Below, one piece after another: positions 51,176 to 61,590 of a stretch of DNA of 63,578 nt. The number at the start of each line of letters is the position of its first letter. The first letter of the stretch is position 1. The position numbers were made by a program, and so were the translations under genes. A model generated the notes under the pieces. It was not told the origin of the DNA. It was given only the letters and a program-made list of their open reading frames with translations, and did not search any database. The stretch covers positions 1 through 63,578 of the forward strand of contig VGZJ01000003.1 in NCBI GenBank assembly GCA_016872595.1. Direction: 5' to 3'. The DNA comes from Planctomycetota bacterium (lineage in GTDB: Bacteria; Planctomycetota; Planctomycetia; Gemmatales; Gemmataceae).

Positions 51176-52435
51176 ATGAACCGTCGCGACTTCCTCGCCG
51201 CCGCGCCCGCGGTCGCGCTCGCCCCGTACTTGCCTGCCGCCGACGCCAAGCCGAACATCGGGCCGAACGATTGGCCGTGGTGGCGCGGGCCCACGCGCGA
51301 CGGGGTCGCCCCGGCGCAGAAGTTCCCCCAGCAGTGGACCGCGCTCAAGAACATCGTGTGGGAAGCGCCGGTGCCGGGCCGCGGGCACGGGTCGGCCATC
51401 GTCGTCGGCGACCGCGTGTTGCTCGCCACCGCCGACGAGAAGTCCGAGACGCAGGGCGTGCTGTGCCTCGACCGCAAGACCGGCAAGGAACTGTGGCACA
51501 CCCCCGTTCACAAGGGGAAGTTCATCAAGGCCGGGCTGAACGGGAAGAGCACGCACGCCTCGGCCACGCCCGCGTGCGACGGCGAGAAAGTGTACATCAA
51601 CTTCCCCAACGACGGCGCGATCCGCGCCACCGCGCTCGACCTGAACGGCAAGCAGGTGTGGCAAACCAAGGTCGCCGACTACACCCTCCATCAGGGCTAC
51701 GGCAGCTCGCCCGCCGTGTACGGCCCGCTCCTGCTCGTGACCGCGGACACGAAGGGCGACGGGCAGGGCCGGGTCGCGGGCCTCGACCGCGCGACCGGGA
51801 GGATCGTGTGGGAGCGCAAGCGGCCGAAGCTGCCGAACTACTGCTCGCCCATCGTCGTCCCGGTCGGCGGCAAGGACCAACTCATCGTGATCGGCTGCAA
51901 CCTCGTGACCAGCCTCGACCCGCTGACCGGGAAGGAGAACTGGGAGCTGAAGGGCGCGACCGAGGAGTGCGTCACGTCCACCGTTACGGACGGGAAGCAC
52001 GTCTTCACCAGCGGCGGCTACCCGCGGAACCACGTCGCCGCGGTGAAACTCGACGGCTCAGGGATCGCGTGGGACATCAAGACGCGCGTCTACGTGCCCT
52101 CGATGCTGTACCGCGACGGCTACCTGTACGCGGTCACGGACGACGGGATCGCGATGTGCTGGAAGAGCGACACCGGGGCGGAGCAGTGGAACGCGCGGCT
52201 CGGCGGCACGTTCACCGCGTCCCCGGTGCTGGTGGGCGACACGGTCCTTGCCACCAACGAGAGCGGCAAGACGTTCCTGTTCAAGGCGAACCCGAAGGAG
52301 TACCACGCGCTGGAGGAGAACCAGTTGGGGAACGACACGTTCGCCACGCCCACCGTGTGCGACGGGCGCGTCTACATCCGCGCGGGGCTGCGCGACAAGG
52401 GCGCGCGAACCGAGAAACTGTTCTGCATCGGGTAG
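51176..52435 (+). CDS. Exported PQQ-like beta-propeller protein
   Basis: The 419-residue protein has a short Tat-like leader (NRRDFLAAAPAVALAPYLP). The mature start DWPWWRGPTRDGVAPAQKFP matches planctomycete PQQ-repeat proteins. Blades include VLCLDRKTGKELWHTPV, VAGLDRATGRIVWERK, LTSLDPLTGKENWELK-like, and TFLFKANPKEYHALEENQLG. It is a paralogue of the 44.8 kb protein, but Tat- rather than Sec-type in leader. It ends just before a GCCGCGGG hairpin and the esterase gene. Cofactor binding cannot be judged. Confidence 0.88.
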   Translation: MNRRDFLAAAPAVALAPYLPAADAKPNIGPNDWPWWRGPTRDGVAPAQKFPQQWTALKNIVWEAPVPGRGHGSAIVVGDRVLLATADEKSETQGVLCLDRKTGKELWHTPVHKGKFIKAGLNGKSTHASATPACDGEKVYINFPNDGAIRATALDLNGKQVWQTKVADYTLHQGYGSSPAVYGPLLLVTADTKGDGQGRVAGLDRATGRIVWERKRPKLPNYCSPIVVPVGGKDQLIVIGCNLVTSLDPLTGKENWELKGATEECVTSTVTDGKHVFTSGGYPRNHVAAVKLDGSGIAWDIKTRVYVPSMLYRDGYLYAVTDDGIAMCWKSDTGAEQWNARLGGTFTASPVLVGDTVLATNESGKTFLFKANPKEYHALEENQLGNDTFATPTVCDGRVYIRAGLRDKGARTEKLFCIG

Positions 52436-52448
52436 CGCGCGCTGCGGA

Positions 52449-52472
52449 GCCGCGGGCGGCTTTTCCCGCGGC
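52449..52472 (+). terminator. Hairpin with TTTT in the loop
   Basis: GCCGCGGG (52449-52456) pairs with CCCGCGGC (52465-52472), 13 bases after the previous stop. Confidence 0.45.
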
Positions 52473-52563
52473 ACTACGTTGCTTTTCGCGCGTGCGGCGC
52501 TTACCTTGTCGTTCGCCTACCTTACAGTTGGCTCGCGTTTCCACACCTTCGGAGTCTCTCCCC

Positions 52564-54171
52564 ATGCGACCGTTCAAGGCCGTACTGCTCGCGCTTGGCG
52601 CGAGCGTGTTTGCGCTGGGCACCGCCCGCGCCGACGTCAAGCCACACCCGATCTTCTCCGACAACATGGTGCTCCAACAGGGCACCGACATCGTCGTCTG
52701 GGGCACGGCCGCGCCGAACGAGGGCGTGAACGTCACACTCGAGCGCAAGGGCGACGGCGCGGCGTCCACGAGCGCGTCGGGCGTGAAGGCCGACGACAAG
52801 GGGAACTGGTCGGCCAAGTTCGGCAAGCAGAAGGCCGGCACCGGGTACACGATCACCATCGAAGGGAAGAACAAGATCGAGTTCAAGAACGTGGCCGTGG
52901 GCGAGGTGTGGGTGTGCAGCGGTCAGTCGAACATGGAGTGGTCGGTCAACGCCAGCGAGACGCCTCAGAAGGTGAAGGACGGGTCGAAGAACGCGGACCT
53001 GCGCCTCTTCACCGTGAACAAGCGGACCGCGGCGAAGCCGATCACCGACCAGAGCGACCTGACCCACTTCACCAAGTGGGTCGAAGCCGGCCCGGACACC
53101 GTGGGCGGGTTCTCCGCCGTCGGCCTCGCGTTCGGCCAGAAGCTCCAGAAGGAACTGGGCGTTCCCGTCGGCCTGATTCACAGCTCGTGGGGCGGCACGC
53201 CGGCGCAGGCGTGGACGAGCCTCGAAGCGCTCGACGCCGACCCGATGCTGAAGTACTACGCGGACGCCGCCCGCGCCACCGCGAAGGCCGCGGACGACTT
53301 CAACCCGAAGGCCGCGCTCGAGGCCTACGAGAAGGCGCACGCCGCGTGGAAGATCGCGGCGGACAAGGCGAAGGCCGACAACAAGCCCGTGCCGAAGGAG
53401 CCGGCCAAGCCCAGTGCGAAGCCGGCCGCGCCCGGCCCCGGTAGCCCCAGCGTGCTGTACAACGCGATGATCTACCCGATGCTCAGCTTCAAGACGAAGG
53501 GCGCGATCTGGTATCAGGGCGAGTCCAACGCGGGCAAGGCCTACGAGTACCGCACCCTGTTCACCGCGATGATCAAGGACTGGCGCAAGCAGTACAACTG
53601 CGACCTGCCGTTCATGCTGGTGCAACTGGCCCCGTTCCGCGGCGGCGCGAGCGGCGTCGATTACGCCGAACTGCGCGACGCGCAACTGTACGCGGCCAAG
53701 AGCCTGCCCAAGACCGGCATCGCGGTCATCACCGACCTCGGCAACGAGACTGACATCCACCCGAAGCCGAAGCAGCCGGTGGGCGAGCGCCTCGCGCTGG
53801 CCGCGCTCGGCATCGAGTACGGGAAGAAGATCGTGTACTACGGCCCGACGCTGAAGGACGCCAAGTACGCGAGCGGCACCGCGACCCTCACGTTCGACAA
53901 CGTCGGCGGCGGGCTGGTGGCGAAGGACGGCGACCTCGTCGGGTTCACGGTCGCCGGCAAGGACGGCAAGTTTCACCCGGCGAAGGCGACCATCAAGGGC
54001 GACACCGTCGTGCTGACCTGCGAGATGGTACCGGAACCGGCCGCCGTGCGCTTCGGCTGGGTGAACTTCGCCAAGCCGACGCTGAACTTCTTCAACAAGG
54101 AAGGGCTGCCGGCCACGCCGTTCCGCACGGACGACGCGCCGTACACCACGCAGCCGAAGCCCAAGAAGTAG
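52564..54171 (+). CDS. Sialate O-acetylesterase-type (SASA) esterase
   Basis: The 535-residue exported protein has a signal peptide (about 1-23). An N-terminal beta domain (about 25-110: HPIFSDNMVLQQGTDIVVWG) precedes the SGNH-like SASA domain: nucleophile Ser in VCSGQSNMEWS, the oxyanion block GLIHSSWGGTPAQAWTS, IWYQGESNAGKAYEYR with the conserved Glu, and NETDIHPKPKQPVGERL with the Asp-His pair. A Lys/Ala-rich insertion (about 235-290) is extra. It should remove O-acetyl groups from sialic acids or xylan-like sugars. It is near a sialidase-like gene. ATG 52564 begins the signal; the longer open frame upstream is accidental. Confidence 0.9.
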   Translation: MRPFKAVLLALGASVFALGTARADVKPHPIFSDNMVLQQGTDIVVWGTAAPNEGVNVTLERKGDGAASTSASGVKADDKGNWSAKFGKQKAGTGYTITIEGKNKIEFKNVAVGEVWVCSGQSNMEWSVNASETPQKVKDGSKNADLRLFTVNKRTAAKPITDQSDLTHFTKWVEAGPDTVGGFSAVGLAFGQKLQKELGVPVGLIHSSWGGTPAQAWTSLEALDADPMLKYYADAARATAKAADDFNPKAALEAYEKAHAAWKIAADKAKADNKPVPKEPAKPSAKPAAPGPGSPSVLYNAMIYPMLSFKTKGAIWYQGESNAGKAYEYRTLFTAMIKDWRKQYNCDLPFMLVQLAPFRGGASGVDYAELRDAQLYAAKSLPKTGIAVITDLGNETDIHPKPKQPVGERLALAALGIEYGKKIVYYGPTLKDAKYASGTATLTFDNVGGGLVAKDGDLVGFTVAGKDGKFHPAKATIKGDTVVLTCEMVPEPAAVRFGWVNFAKPTLNFFNKEGLPATPFRTDDAPYTTQPKPKK

Positions 54172-54180
54172 TGTGTTCTT

Positions 54181-54252
54181 GGCGAACGGCCGGTGTCAGC
54201 CGGCCGGTGAGAGGTCAACGTCTCACCGGCCGGCTGACACCGGCCGTTCGCC
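54181..54252. repeat. Perfect 32-base inverted hairpin doublet, family 1
   Basis: Arm 54181-54212 is the exact reverse complement of 54221-54252 around an 8-base loop. Inner part GGCCGG..GTCAGCCGGCC is closely related to 2761-2822. Lies between two same-strand genes. Confidence 0.8.
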
Positions 54253-54267
54253 ATTCATGGAGTTCCA

Positions 54268-55515
<1,248 letters not shown>

Positions 55516-55556
55516 CCCGCGCCGACATTTGCTCAACCTCTACTCGGAGCCGCGCC

Positions 55557-55958
55557 ATGCCGAAGGAGTTCTACAACCCGCCCGCCCTGAATCCGGCGAA
55601 CGGGTTCACCCACGTCGTCGCCGCGCCCGCCGGGCGCACGGTGTACGTATCCGGTCAGGTCAGCGTGAACGAGCGCGCCGAGGTCGTGGGCAAGGGCGAC
55701 TTCCGCGCGCAGGTCGAATACACGTTCGTGAACCTCGGGGCCGCGCTCGCCGCCGCGGGCGCGACCTTCAAGGACGTGGTGAAGGTGTCCTACTTCGTAG
55801 TCGGCCTGAAGCCGGAACACGTGCCGATCATCCGCGAGGTGCGCCGCAAGCACCTGAACCCCGACAGCCCGCCCGCGAGCACGCTCGTCGGCGTCGAAGC
55901 CCTCGTCGTCCCCGACTGGCTCATCGAGATCGAACTGATCGCGGTTGTTGAGGGGTGA
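55557..55958 (+). CDS. Rid (YjgF/YER057c/UK114) family protein lacking the catalytic Arg
   Basis: The 133-residue Rid protein has FTHVVAAPAGRTVYVSGQVS, VGKGDFRAQVEYTFVNLGAAL, FKDVVKVSYFVVG and VEALVVPDWLIEIELIAVV. RidA proper has PxRTxVxV with an Arg that deaminates reactive enamines; here the corresponding stretch is PPASTLVGV with Ser, so this belongs to an Arg-less Rid subgroup and may not be a 2-aminoacrylate deaminase. It starts 41 bases after the oxidase gene. It probably acts on, or binds, the imine product of the oxidase. Confidence 0.88.
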   Translation: MPKEFYNPPALNPANGFTHVVAAPAGRTVYVSGQVSVNERAEVVGKGDFRAQVEYTFVNLGAALAAAGATFKDVVKVSYFVVGLKPEHVPIIREVRRKHLNPDSPPASTLVGVEALVVPDWLIEIELIAVVEG

Positions 55959-55962
55959 GCAA

Positions 55963-56056
55963 TGTTCGTAGTGACCCGCTTCAGCGGGTCTCGGCTTCAG
56001 CGGCAATCGGTAAAGCCACCTGCGCGATGACCCGCTGAAGCGGGTCACTGCGAACA
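55963..56056. repeat. 28-base inverted hairpin doublet, family 2, one mismatch
   Basis: Arms 55963-55990 and 56029-56056 differ by one base and match the copy at 50227-50320, but with a different centre. Lies between the Rid and creatininase genes. Confidence 0.8.
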
Positions 56057-56107
56057 CGCGCGCCCCTTCGCCCCATCAACCTCCCACCTTCCTCACCCGG
56101 AGTCGCC

Positions 56108-56980
56108 ATGAGTCGCGCGAAGACCGAGTACCGCTACGAGAAGCTGACGTGGCCGGAGATTAACGACGCCGTCGATCTCGGCAAGGTGTGCGTCGTGCCG
56201 TGCGGCGCGGTGGAACAGCACGGCCACCACCTGCCACTCGACGTCGATCTGGTGTGCCCGTGCGGGATCGCAAAGGGCGCGGGCCAAGAGATCGCCGACA
56301 AGATGCTCGTGCTGCCGGTCGTGGCCTACGGCTACACCGGGCACGTCATGGACTTCCCCGGCACGATCAACACCGACTTCGAGCACTTCATGCACCAAGT
56401 GCTCGACATCACCAAGAGCCTCGCGTACCACGGGTTCAAGAAGATCATCCTGTTGAACGGCCACGGCTCGAACATGCCGAACCTCGACCTCGTGGCGCGG
56501 CGCACGAACTTGGAGACCGACGCCGAGTGCTGCGTGGTCGCGTGGTGGAACCTGCTGACCGTGGACAAGGCGTTCATGCCGAGTTGGAGACAGAGCAAGT
56601 TCCCCGGTGGGTGCTCGCACGCCTGCGAGCTCGAAACCAGCCTGTACCTGTACCTCGACGGCGACAACGTCCGTAAAGACCTCATCAAGAGCGGGACGAT
56701 CAGCTTCAACAACGACGACAGCCCGTTCAACTGGGTGGACCTGTTCGCCGCCGGCCCCGCGACCACCGTGTCGTGGACCAGCAGCTACTCGGACACGGGC
56801 ACGCTGGGCGACGCGGAGCTGGCGACCGCGGAGAAGGGCCGGCGCGCGTACGAAGAAGCGGTGAAGCAACTGGTGCGGTACGTGTCGTGGTGGAAGGACC
56901 GGCCGAAGGACGCGCGCAAGGACCGGCACCGCAACCCCCCGACGATGCCGATCCCGTGGGGTCAGCGCCCGCTGTCATGA
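56108..56980 (+). CDS. Creatininase-family amidohydrolase
   Basis: The 290-residue protein matches the creatininase fold. Metal ligands are GAVEQHGHHLPLDVDLV (Glu, His, Asp), the glycine-rich NGHGSNMPNLDL and the downstream HACELETSLYLYLDGD (Glu). Relatives hydrolyse cyclic amides (creatinine, formamides) or process peptides, as in mycofactocin biosynthesis. With a DadA-like oxidase and a Rid protein upstream, a role in degrading an N-methylated or cyclic amino compound is likely; the substrate is not evident. The C-terminus is basic (WKDRPKDARKDRHR). ATG 56108. Confidence 0.9.
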   Translation: MSRAKTEYRYEKLTWPEINDAVDLGKVCVVPCGAVEQHGHHLPLDVDLVCPCGIAKGAGQEIADKMLVLPVVAYGYTGHVMDFPGTINTDFEHFMHQVLDITKSLAYHGFKKIILLNGHGSNMPNLDLVARRTNLETDAECCVVAWWNLLTVDKAFMPSWRQSKFPGGCSHACELETSLYLYLDGDNVRKDLIKSGTISFNNDDSPFNWVDLFAAGPATTVSWTSSYSDTGTLGDAELATAEKGRRAYEEAVKQLVRYVSWWKDRPKDARKDRHRNPPTMPIPWGQRPLS

Positions 56981-57075
56981 GGCACGAAAAATCACGGCTA
57001 CCGAGCTTGATCGAGTGTGTCATAAAGTATAGTGTGGAATTAAGTGCAGAAGTGGGCGCGCTCAGCGCGCCGCGC

Positions 57076-57385
57076 GGGATATGCCGATATGCGCCAGTTG
57101 TACTCCACTTTTTCGTTCTGCAACTTCAGGACGGCGGTCCTCATTCTGATAAGCGCTTGTTGTACTAGGATTGTCCGTTTTGCAACTTCGGGGTGTTGTG
57201 CAACCACCCCGGCGCTGCCGCTCCGGGTTCGCCCGTCGCGCCGGCGTTGTGCAACCGATGTTGAATTCGCCCCAGTTCATGTCGGGCAGGCTTCTTGTCT
57301 GCCTTCGTTGGGTAGGCCAGCGGCCTTCACCACCACAATCAGGAGCGCGGCCGTTGTGCAACCTCTTGGGAAACGGCCACTGCGT
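57076..57385. repeat. Repeat array B, homologous to the 19.8 kb array
   Basis: The gene-free gap 56981-57448 contains units beginning near 57097, 57157, 57195, 57246 and 57352 with the core TTGT(A/G)C.. and TTTCGTTCTGCAACTTC as at 19825-20181. The stretch CTCATTCTGATAAGCGCTTGTTGTACTAGGATT is nearly identical in both arrays. A frame from ATG 57089 stays open for 110 codons in the same phase as in array A (starts M-R-Q-L-Y vs M-R-P-L-Y). TATAGT at 57028-57033 could be a promoter. GC is clearly below the surroundings. Confidence 0.65.
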
Positions 57386-57448
57386 ACCCGCGCGCCACAC
57401 ATAGGGAGGGCTGTTGGGTAGCGCTTCCAACTTGTGCTACTCGCGCAC

Positions 57449-59720
57449 TCATTTCTTGCCGGTGAGGGCGGGGCCGTCCGCGCCGCGGGTGAAGCCGAAG
57501 AGCGCGGGCAGTTGCGTGACCGATTGCTTGCCGTCCACGGGCACGAGCGCGGCCGGTCGAACTGACGGCGCGGGCCTTGCCGCTGGCGACCTCGTCGGCC
57601 AACCCCGGTACGCGGCCGACGCCGTAGCGCAGCCACTCGCCCACCGACACGACGCCGTTGGGCGGGTCGAAGTCGGCGCGGTTCTTGGTCAGGCCGTCTT
57701 TGCACAGCGCGTAGGTGAGCAGCCCGTGGCCGACGCGGTCGTCTTCGAGGGCCACGTCGTCGGTCCGACTCCCGTCCAGCACGCGCATGCGCTTGTCGAC
57801 GGCGCGCTTTAAGGTGTCGTCAGTCACGTCGCGGCCTTTGCCGATGTCGGACGGGAACAGGTAGAACCGGCCGCCGGTACCGTTGAACCCGTGCGTGCTG
57901 AACGTGAGGATCACGGCGTCTTCGGGGCGCGCAGCCCGCAGGTCGGCCAAACCGGGCACGGCCCTCACCAGCTCAGAGGGTGGCTTCTCGCCGGCCAGCG
58001 CGCCGAGCGCGGCGCGCACATTGGCCTTCGTCGCGGTCGATACGATCCCGGTGCGCTTCCCGACATTGTCGAACGTCGGCTCCGAAAGGAGCGTGACGAC
58101 GACCCTCTCGTACCGCCCGGACGCCTTCAGCCCCGCGGCCAGCGTGTCGCCCATGAGCTTCGCGTCCGGCGCGGCGAAGCGCAAGTCCCACTTCGGTTCG
58201 TCGGAGCCGTTCACACCGACGCACACGATGTACGCCGTATCCTTGTGCGGGTCGAGCGCCGGGAGCGCGTGCGCGCGCCGGTGCGTGTCGCTCTTCACGC
58301 AGTCGACGTTGAAGGCATTGCCCGAGAACTCGACGCCCTTCTGCCCCGCTCGCGGGAGCTTGACGCGGTCGAAGGTAACGGTCGCGCGGCCGGTCTTGGG
58401 GTCGAGCGCGAGCGGCCCGGCGCGGAGGCCGACGAGCCGGCCGTCGCGGAACAGGTGCAGGTCGGCCGCGCCGCTACGCACCAGCGCCGGCCCGATGACG
58501 CGCTCTTGCCCCGCGATCTCGACGGTCACGCTCACCTCATCGGCCGCGCCGGGCGCGGGCGCTACTTTCACGACGCGTACGAGGGGCTGCACGCGGTTCA
58601 GGTCCGCGACCGAGCGCACGGCCGGCAGTTTCTCGCCCGCCAGCACTCGCGCGAGCAGCTTGGGTTCGTAGTAGTCGCGCAAGAAGATTTCCGGCGGCAG
58701 CGGGCGGAACGGCTCGTCGGCCGCCACCCAGTGGACGCCGTTCACCGCGTTGAGGTTGTTGGCGTCGAAGCGCCCGTCCGGGGCGACGACGGCCCACTCG
58801 CCGTTTCAGAACGCGACGATCCGGCACCGCTCCTTCTCGGTGTCGGCGTCCCAGAGGCGCGCGGTCCCGTCAGACCCGGTGGTGCCGACGTGCGCGCCGT
58901 CCGGCGACAGGGCCGCGGCGTTCACGGTGGCGTCGTGGCGCGCAAACTCCTTGAGCTGCTTGCCGGTCGCGGCGTCCCAGAGCCGCGCGGTGCCGTCCAC
59001 ACCCGCGGTCAGCACGCGCTTCCCTTCGGACACGAACGCCGCGACCGGCAGCCCGGACGTGTGCCCCGCGAACTTCACCTTTTCCTTGCCGGTCGCGGCG
59101 TCCCACTCCCGGCCGCGGTTCTTGTTGCCGCCCGCGGTTGCGAGCCACTTGCCGTCTGCACTGTACGCGACGTGGCCGTTAAACCTGTGGCCGGGCAGTT
59201 TGTGTACCACTTTCCCGGTCGTGACCTCGATCACAGTCGCCGTTTCGTCGCCGCCGACGATGACGCGCGCCCCGTCCGGGTCGAACGCGACCGAGTTGGC
59301 ACTGATCCAATCGGCCTTCAGCACCTGAAGCGGTTTGGCGGTGGCGGCGTCCCACACGCGCACGGTGTTGTCGCCGCCGATGGTGGCGACGCGCGTCCCG
59401 TCGGCGCTGTACGCGACCGCGGAAAGGGTGAGCGTGTGACCGACCAGTTTGGCCACACGCTTACCGGTTCTCGTGTCCCAGATGGTGGCGTCCTTCTCGA
59501 AGCCCCCGCCGGTGACGATGCGAGTGCCGGCGCGGTTGAACGCCACCGACTCGGCGTTCATCCCGGGCTCGCGGCTCGTCAGCCGCTCCGTGCCCGTGGC
59601 CGTGTCCGCGAGCACAACCGAACCAACGCACGCGAGCGCGACGAGGCTCCCGTCGCGGCTGAACGCGGCCCCCTGCACGTCGCCGCCGCGCGGCCCGAGC
59701 GCGCAGTTGGGCACCGGTCG
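57449..59720 (-). pseudogene. WD40-caspase-like gene, multiply disrupted
   Basis: On the minus strand, from about 59720, runs a WD40 propeller cut at its 5' end (AAFSRDGSLVALACVGSVVL, VWDAATAKPLQVL, ARLWDAATGKQL). It meets an in-frame TGA at 58806-58808, then continues in frame with NGEWAVVAPDGRFDANNL into a caspase-like domain (IVCVGVNGSDEPKW.., His in LTFSTHGFNGTGG). The segment that should carry the DACHSG active Cys is deleted: TLKRAVDKRMRVLDGSRTDD joins directly. A frameshift near 57550 precedes the family C-terminus (QSVTQLPALFGFTRG..TGKK, stop 57449). It is a dead gene unless recoded. Confidence 0.7.
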
Positions 59721-60837
59721 CGGCGTCGTGCATCGCGACCTGAAGCCGCAACACGTGATGCTCGACTCCGCCGGCCGCGTGCGCGTCATCTACTTCGGCC
59801 TCGCGCGCCTGTTCGCGCCGACCGAAGGCGTTCCGTCGGACCTCGGCGCGATTTCGGGCACCGTGCAGTCCATGGCCCCGGAACAGGCCCGCGGCGACAC
59901 GAACGCCATCGGCCCGCGTGCCGACGTGTTCGGCCTAGGCGGGGTGCTGTACTTCCTGCTGACCGGCGCGCCGCCGTATGAGTGTGGCACGAAGCTCGAC
60001 ATGCTCACGCGCGCCGCCCGCGGCGAGTGGGACCGCACGAAGCTGGGCGTGTTCGGCACCCCGCGCCGGCTGCGCGAGGTGTGCGCGAAGGCGCTCGCCC
60101 CGGACCCGGCCGACCGCTACCCCACCGCTGACGCGCTCGCAACCGCGCTGCGCCGCGCGGTCGCCCCCGCGCGCCGCTGGCGCGCCGTCGGTGCGGTCGC
60201 GCTGTGCGCGCTAGCGCTCGGCGTGTGGGCCGCGACCCGCAAGCCGGCCGAACCCGCGCCGCCGCCTTCGCCTGAGGTGGCGAAGCCCGAACCCGCGCCG
60301 GCGCAGCCCATCTTTAATGTGCGCGTCTGGAACGAGCGGCAAGGGAAGTACGTGAGCGCCGCGACCGCGCTGCCGCTGCAACTGGGCGAGAAACTGCGCT
60401 ACGAGGCCGACGCGCCCGCGAACCGGCACCTGACGCTGTTCGTCGTCGAGCCAACGGGCGAAGTTCGCGAACTGACCACGACCGCGCCGCAAACGGACGC
60501 CGGCACCATCGGCTTCCCCGCGAACCCGCAACAAAGTTCGCCACTGGTGATGCCCGCGGGGACCATGATGGTGTTGCTGTGCGGGCGCGCCGCGGGGCCG
60601 GTGAGCGCGGACGAGGTTCGCGCCGCGCTCGGTTCGGAACCGTGGCCGACACTCCCGCAATAGTCGCTTGTGTTGCTGGAGCGCGGCAAGGTGACGACGT
60701 TCGGCGGGCGCTGCCCCGGCGCGCCGGTCGCGCAGCCCGACCCCGAAGGCGAAGTGCTGCGCCGCCTCGACGCGGCCCGCCGCGCGCTGCACCCGACGTG
60801 CGACGTGCTCGCCGGCGTCGTGTTTGCGTTCAAGTAA
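59710..60837 (+). pseudogene. Ser/Thr kinase gene remnant (C-lobe and C-terminal domain)
   Basis: The frame begins abruptly at the catalytic loop: VVHRDLKPQHVMLDSAGRV. The loop Asn is His, and DFG reads YFG (VIYFGLARLF), so activity is lost. The C-lobe (GTVQSMAPEQARGDT, DVFGLGGVLYFLLTGAPPYE, DPADRYPTADALATAL), a membrane helix (about 60185-60240) and a beta-rich exported domain follow. TAG at 60661-60663 interrupts the last domain, which continues in frame to a TAA at 60835-60837. The 5' half is missing where it meets the WD40-caspase remnant head to head. Confidence 0.7.
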
Positions 60838-60838
60838 G

Positions 60839-60954
60839 ACCGTAGGCATCACGCTCCGCGTGATGCCGTGCGAACCGCCCACTTGGGTTTCCGAGGATGC
60901 GAAGAACTTCACCCCGTGTCTACGCGGCATCACGCGGAGCGTGATGCCTACGGT
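60839..60954. repeat. Perfect 30-base inverted hairpin doublet
   Basis: Arm 60839-60868 is the exact reverse complement of 60925-60954. Each arm is also a 10-pair hairpin (GGCATCACGC, TCC, GCGTGATGCC). Between the kinase remnant and the small-gene cluster. Confidence 0.8.
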
Positions 60955-61047
60955 GAAGCCGGCTTCTTGTAGGTCGCGGTCGAGCGAGGCTTTGCGAGCG
61001 AGGCCCGGCAGCCAGAACGCAAGACGTATCCGCGAAGCTCGGGCCAG

Positions 61048-61458
61048 CTACTCGCCCCAGAACCCACGAACAAATGGCGGAAACGCGAGGGCATCGGCAG
61101 GGGCAATGCCGAAGTTCGCCATGAGCTGGAGAAACGCCTGTCGTGTTCCATTGCGTGAGTCATCGCGAACAGGTCCGAAGGACTGACCCGCTACAACGCC
61201 CAAGCCATACACGCACTCGATCTGCCCTGCCCAAGTGCTGTAATGCAGATACAGCCAGTCCGCTGCGTCACTCAACCCAACGTCGGCAAGCAGCCGTTGC
61301 GCTTCGTCGGGAGCAGACTCATCGTTCGCGAGACCAGTGACGCGCAAGCCGACACCGACGAACGGTGCTGTGATTTCACGCCAAACCGCGTAAGGCAGCA
61401 CCAGCGTCGGCGCAGCGAGATCAGGCCGCGCGAAGAAGCCCGTGAACCGATACGACAC
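61048..61458 (-). CDS. Small hypothetical protein
   Basis: The 136-residue soluble protein begins SYRFTGFFARPDLAAPTLVLP and ends ..FGIAPADALAFPPFVRGFWGE. The middle (LADVGLSDAADWLYLHYSTWAGQIECVYGLG) has regular helical and beta character, and its codon use fits real genes. It resembles small proteins of unknown function that sit in immunity-type clusters in other bacteria, but I name no family. ATG 61458. It is one of three unrelated small genes in a row on the minus strand. Confidence 0.5.
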   Translation of the reverse strand: MSYRFTGFFARPDLAAPTLVLPYAVWREITAPFVGVGLRVTGLANDESAPDEAQRLLADVGLSDAADWLYLHYSTWAGQIECVYGLGVVAGQSFGPVRDDSRNGTRQAFLQLMANFGIAPADALAFPPFVRGFWGE

Positions 61459-61487
61459 GATACAAATCCTATGAGGGGAACGAGCCT

Positions 61488-61557
61488 CGCGAGCGGGCGG
61501 GTTTATCCCGGCCGTGCTGCGCGCGTCAAAGACGGCGGGGATAAACCCGGCCGCTCG
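61488..61557. repeat. Imperfect inverted doublet (CGGGTTTATCCCGG type)
   Basis: CGAGCGGGCGGGTTTATCCC (61490 on) and inverted GGGATAAACCCGGCCGCTCG (to 61557) pair with few mismatches. Between two small genes. Confidence 0.65.
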
Positions 61558-61590
61558 AACACCCGCGCAATGCTACGCTCAGCCGTGACC

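Noticed and set aside
50743-54171. A single very long plus-strand open frame of 1142 codons
   Set aside because: Only the last 535 codons (from ATG 52564) encode a recognisable protein. The rest overlaps the DUF1080 and PQQ genes in other frames with Arg-rich nonsense typical of high-GC shadow frames.
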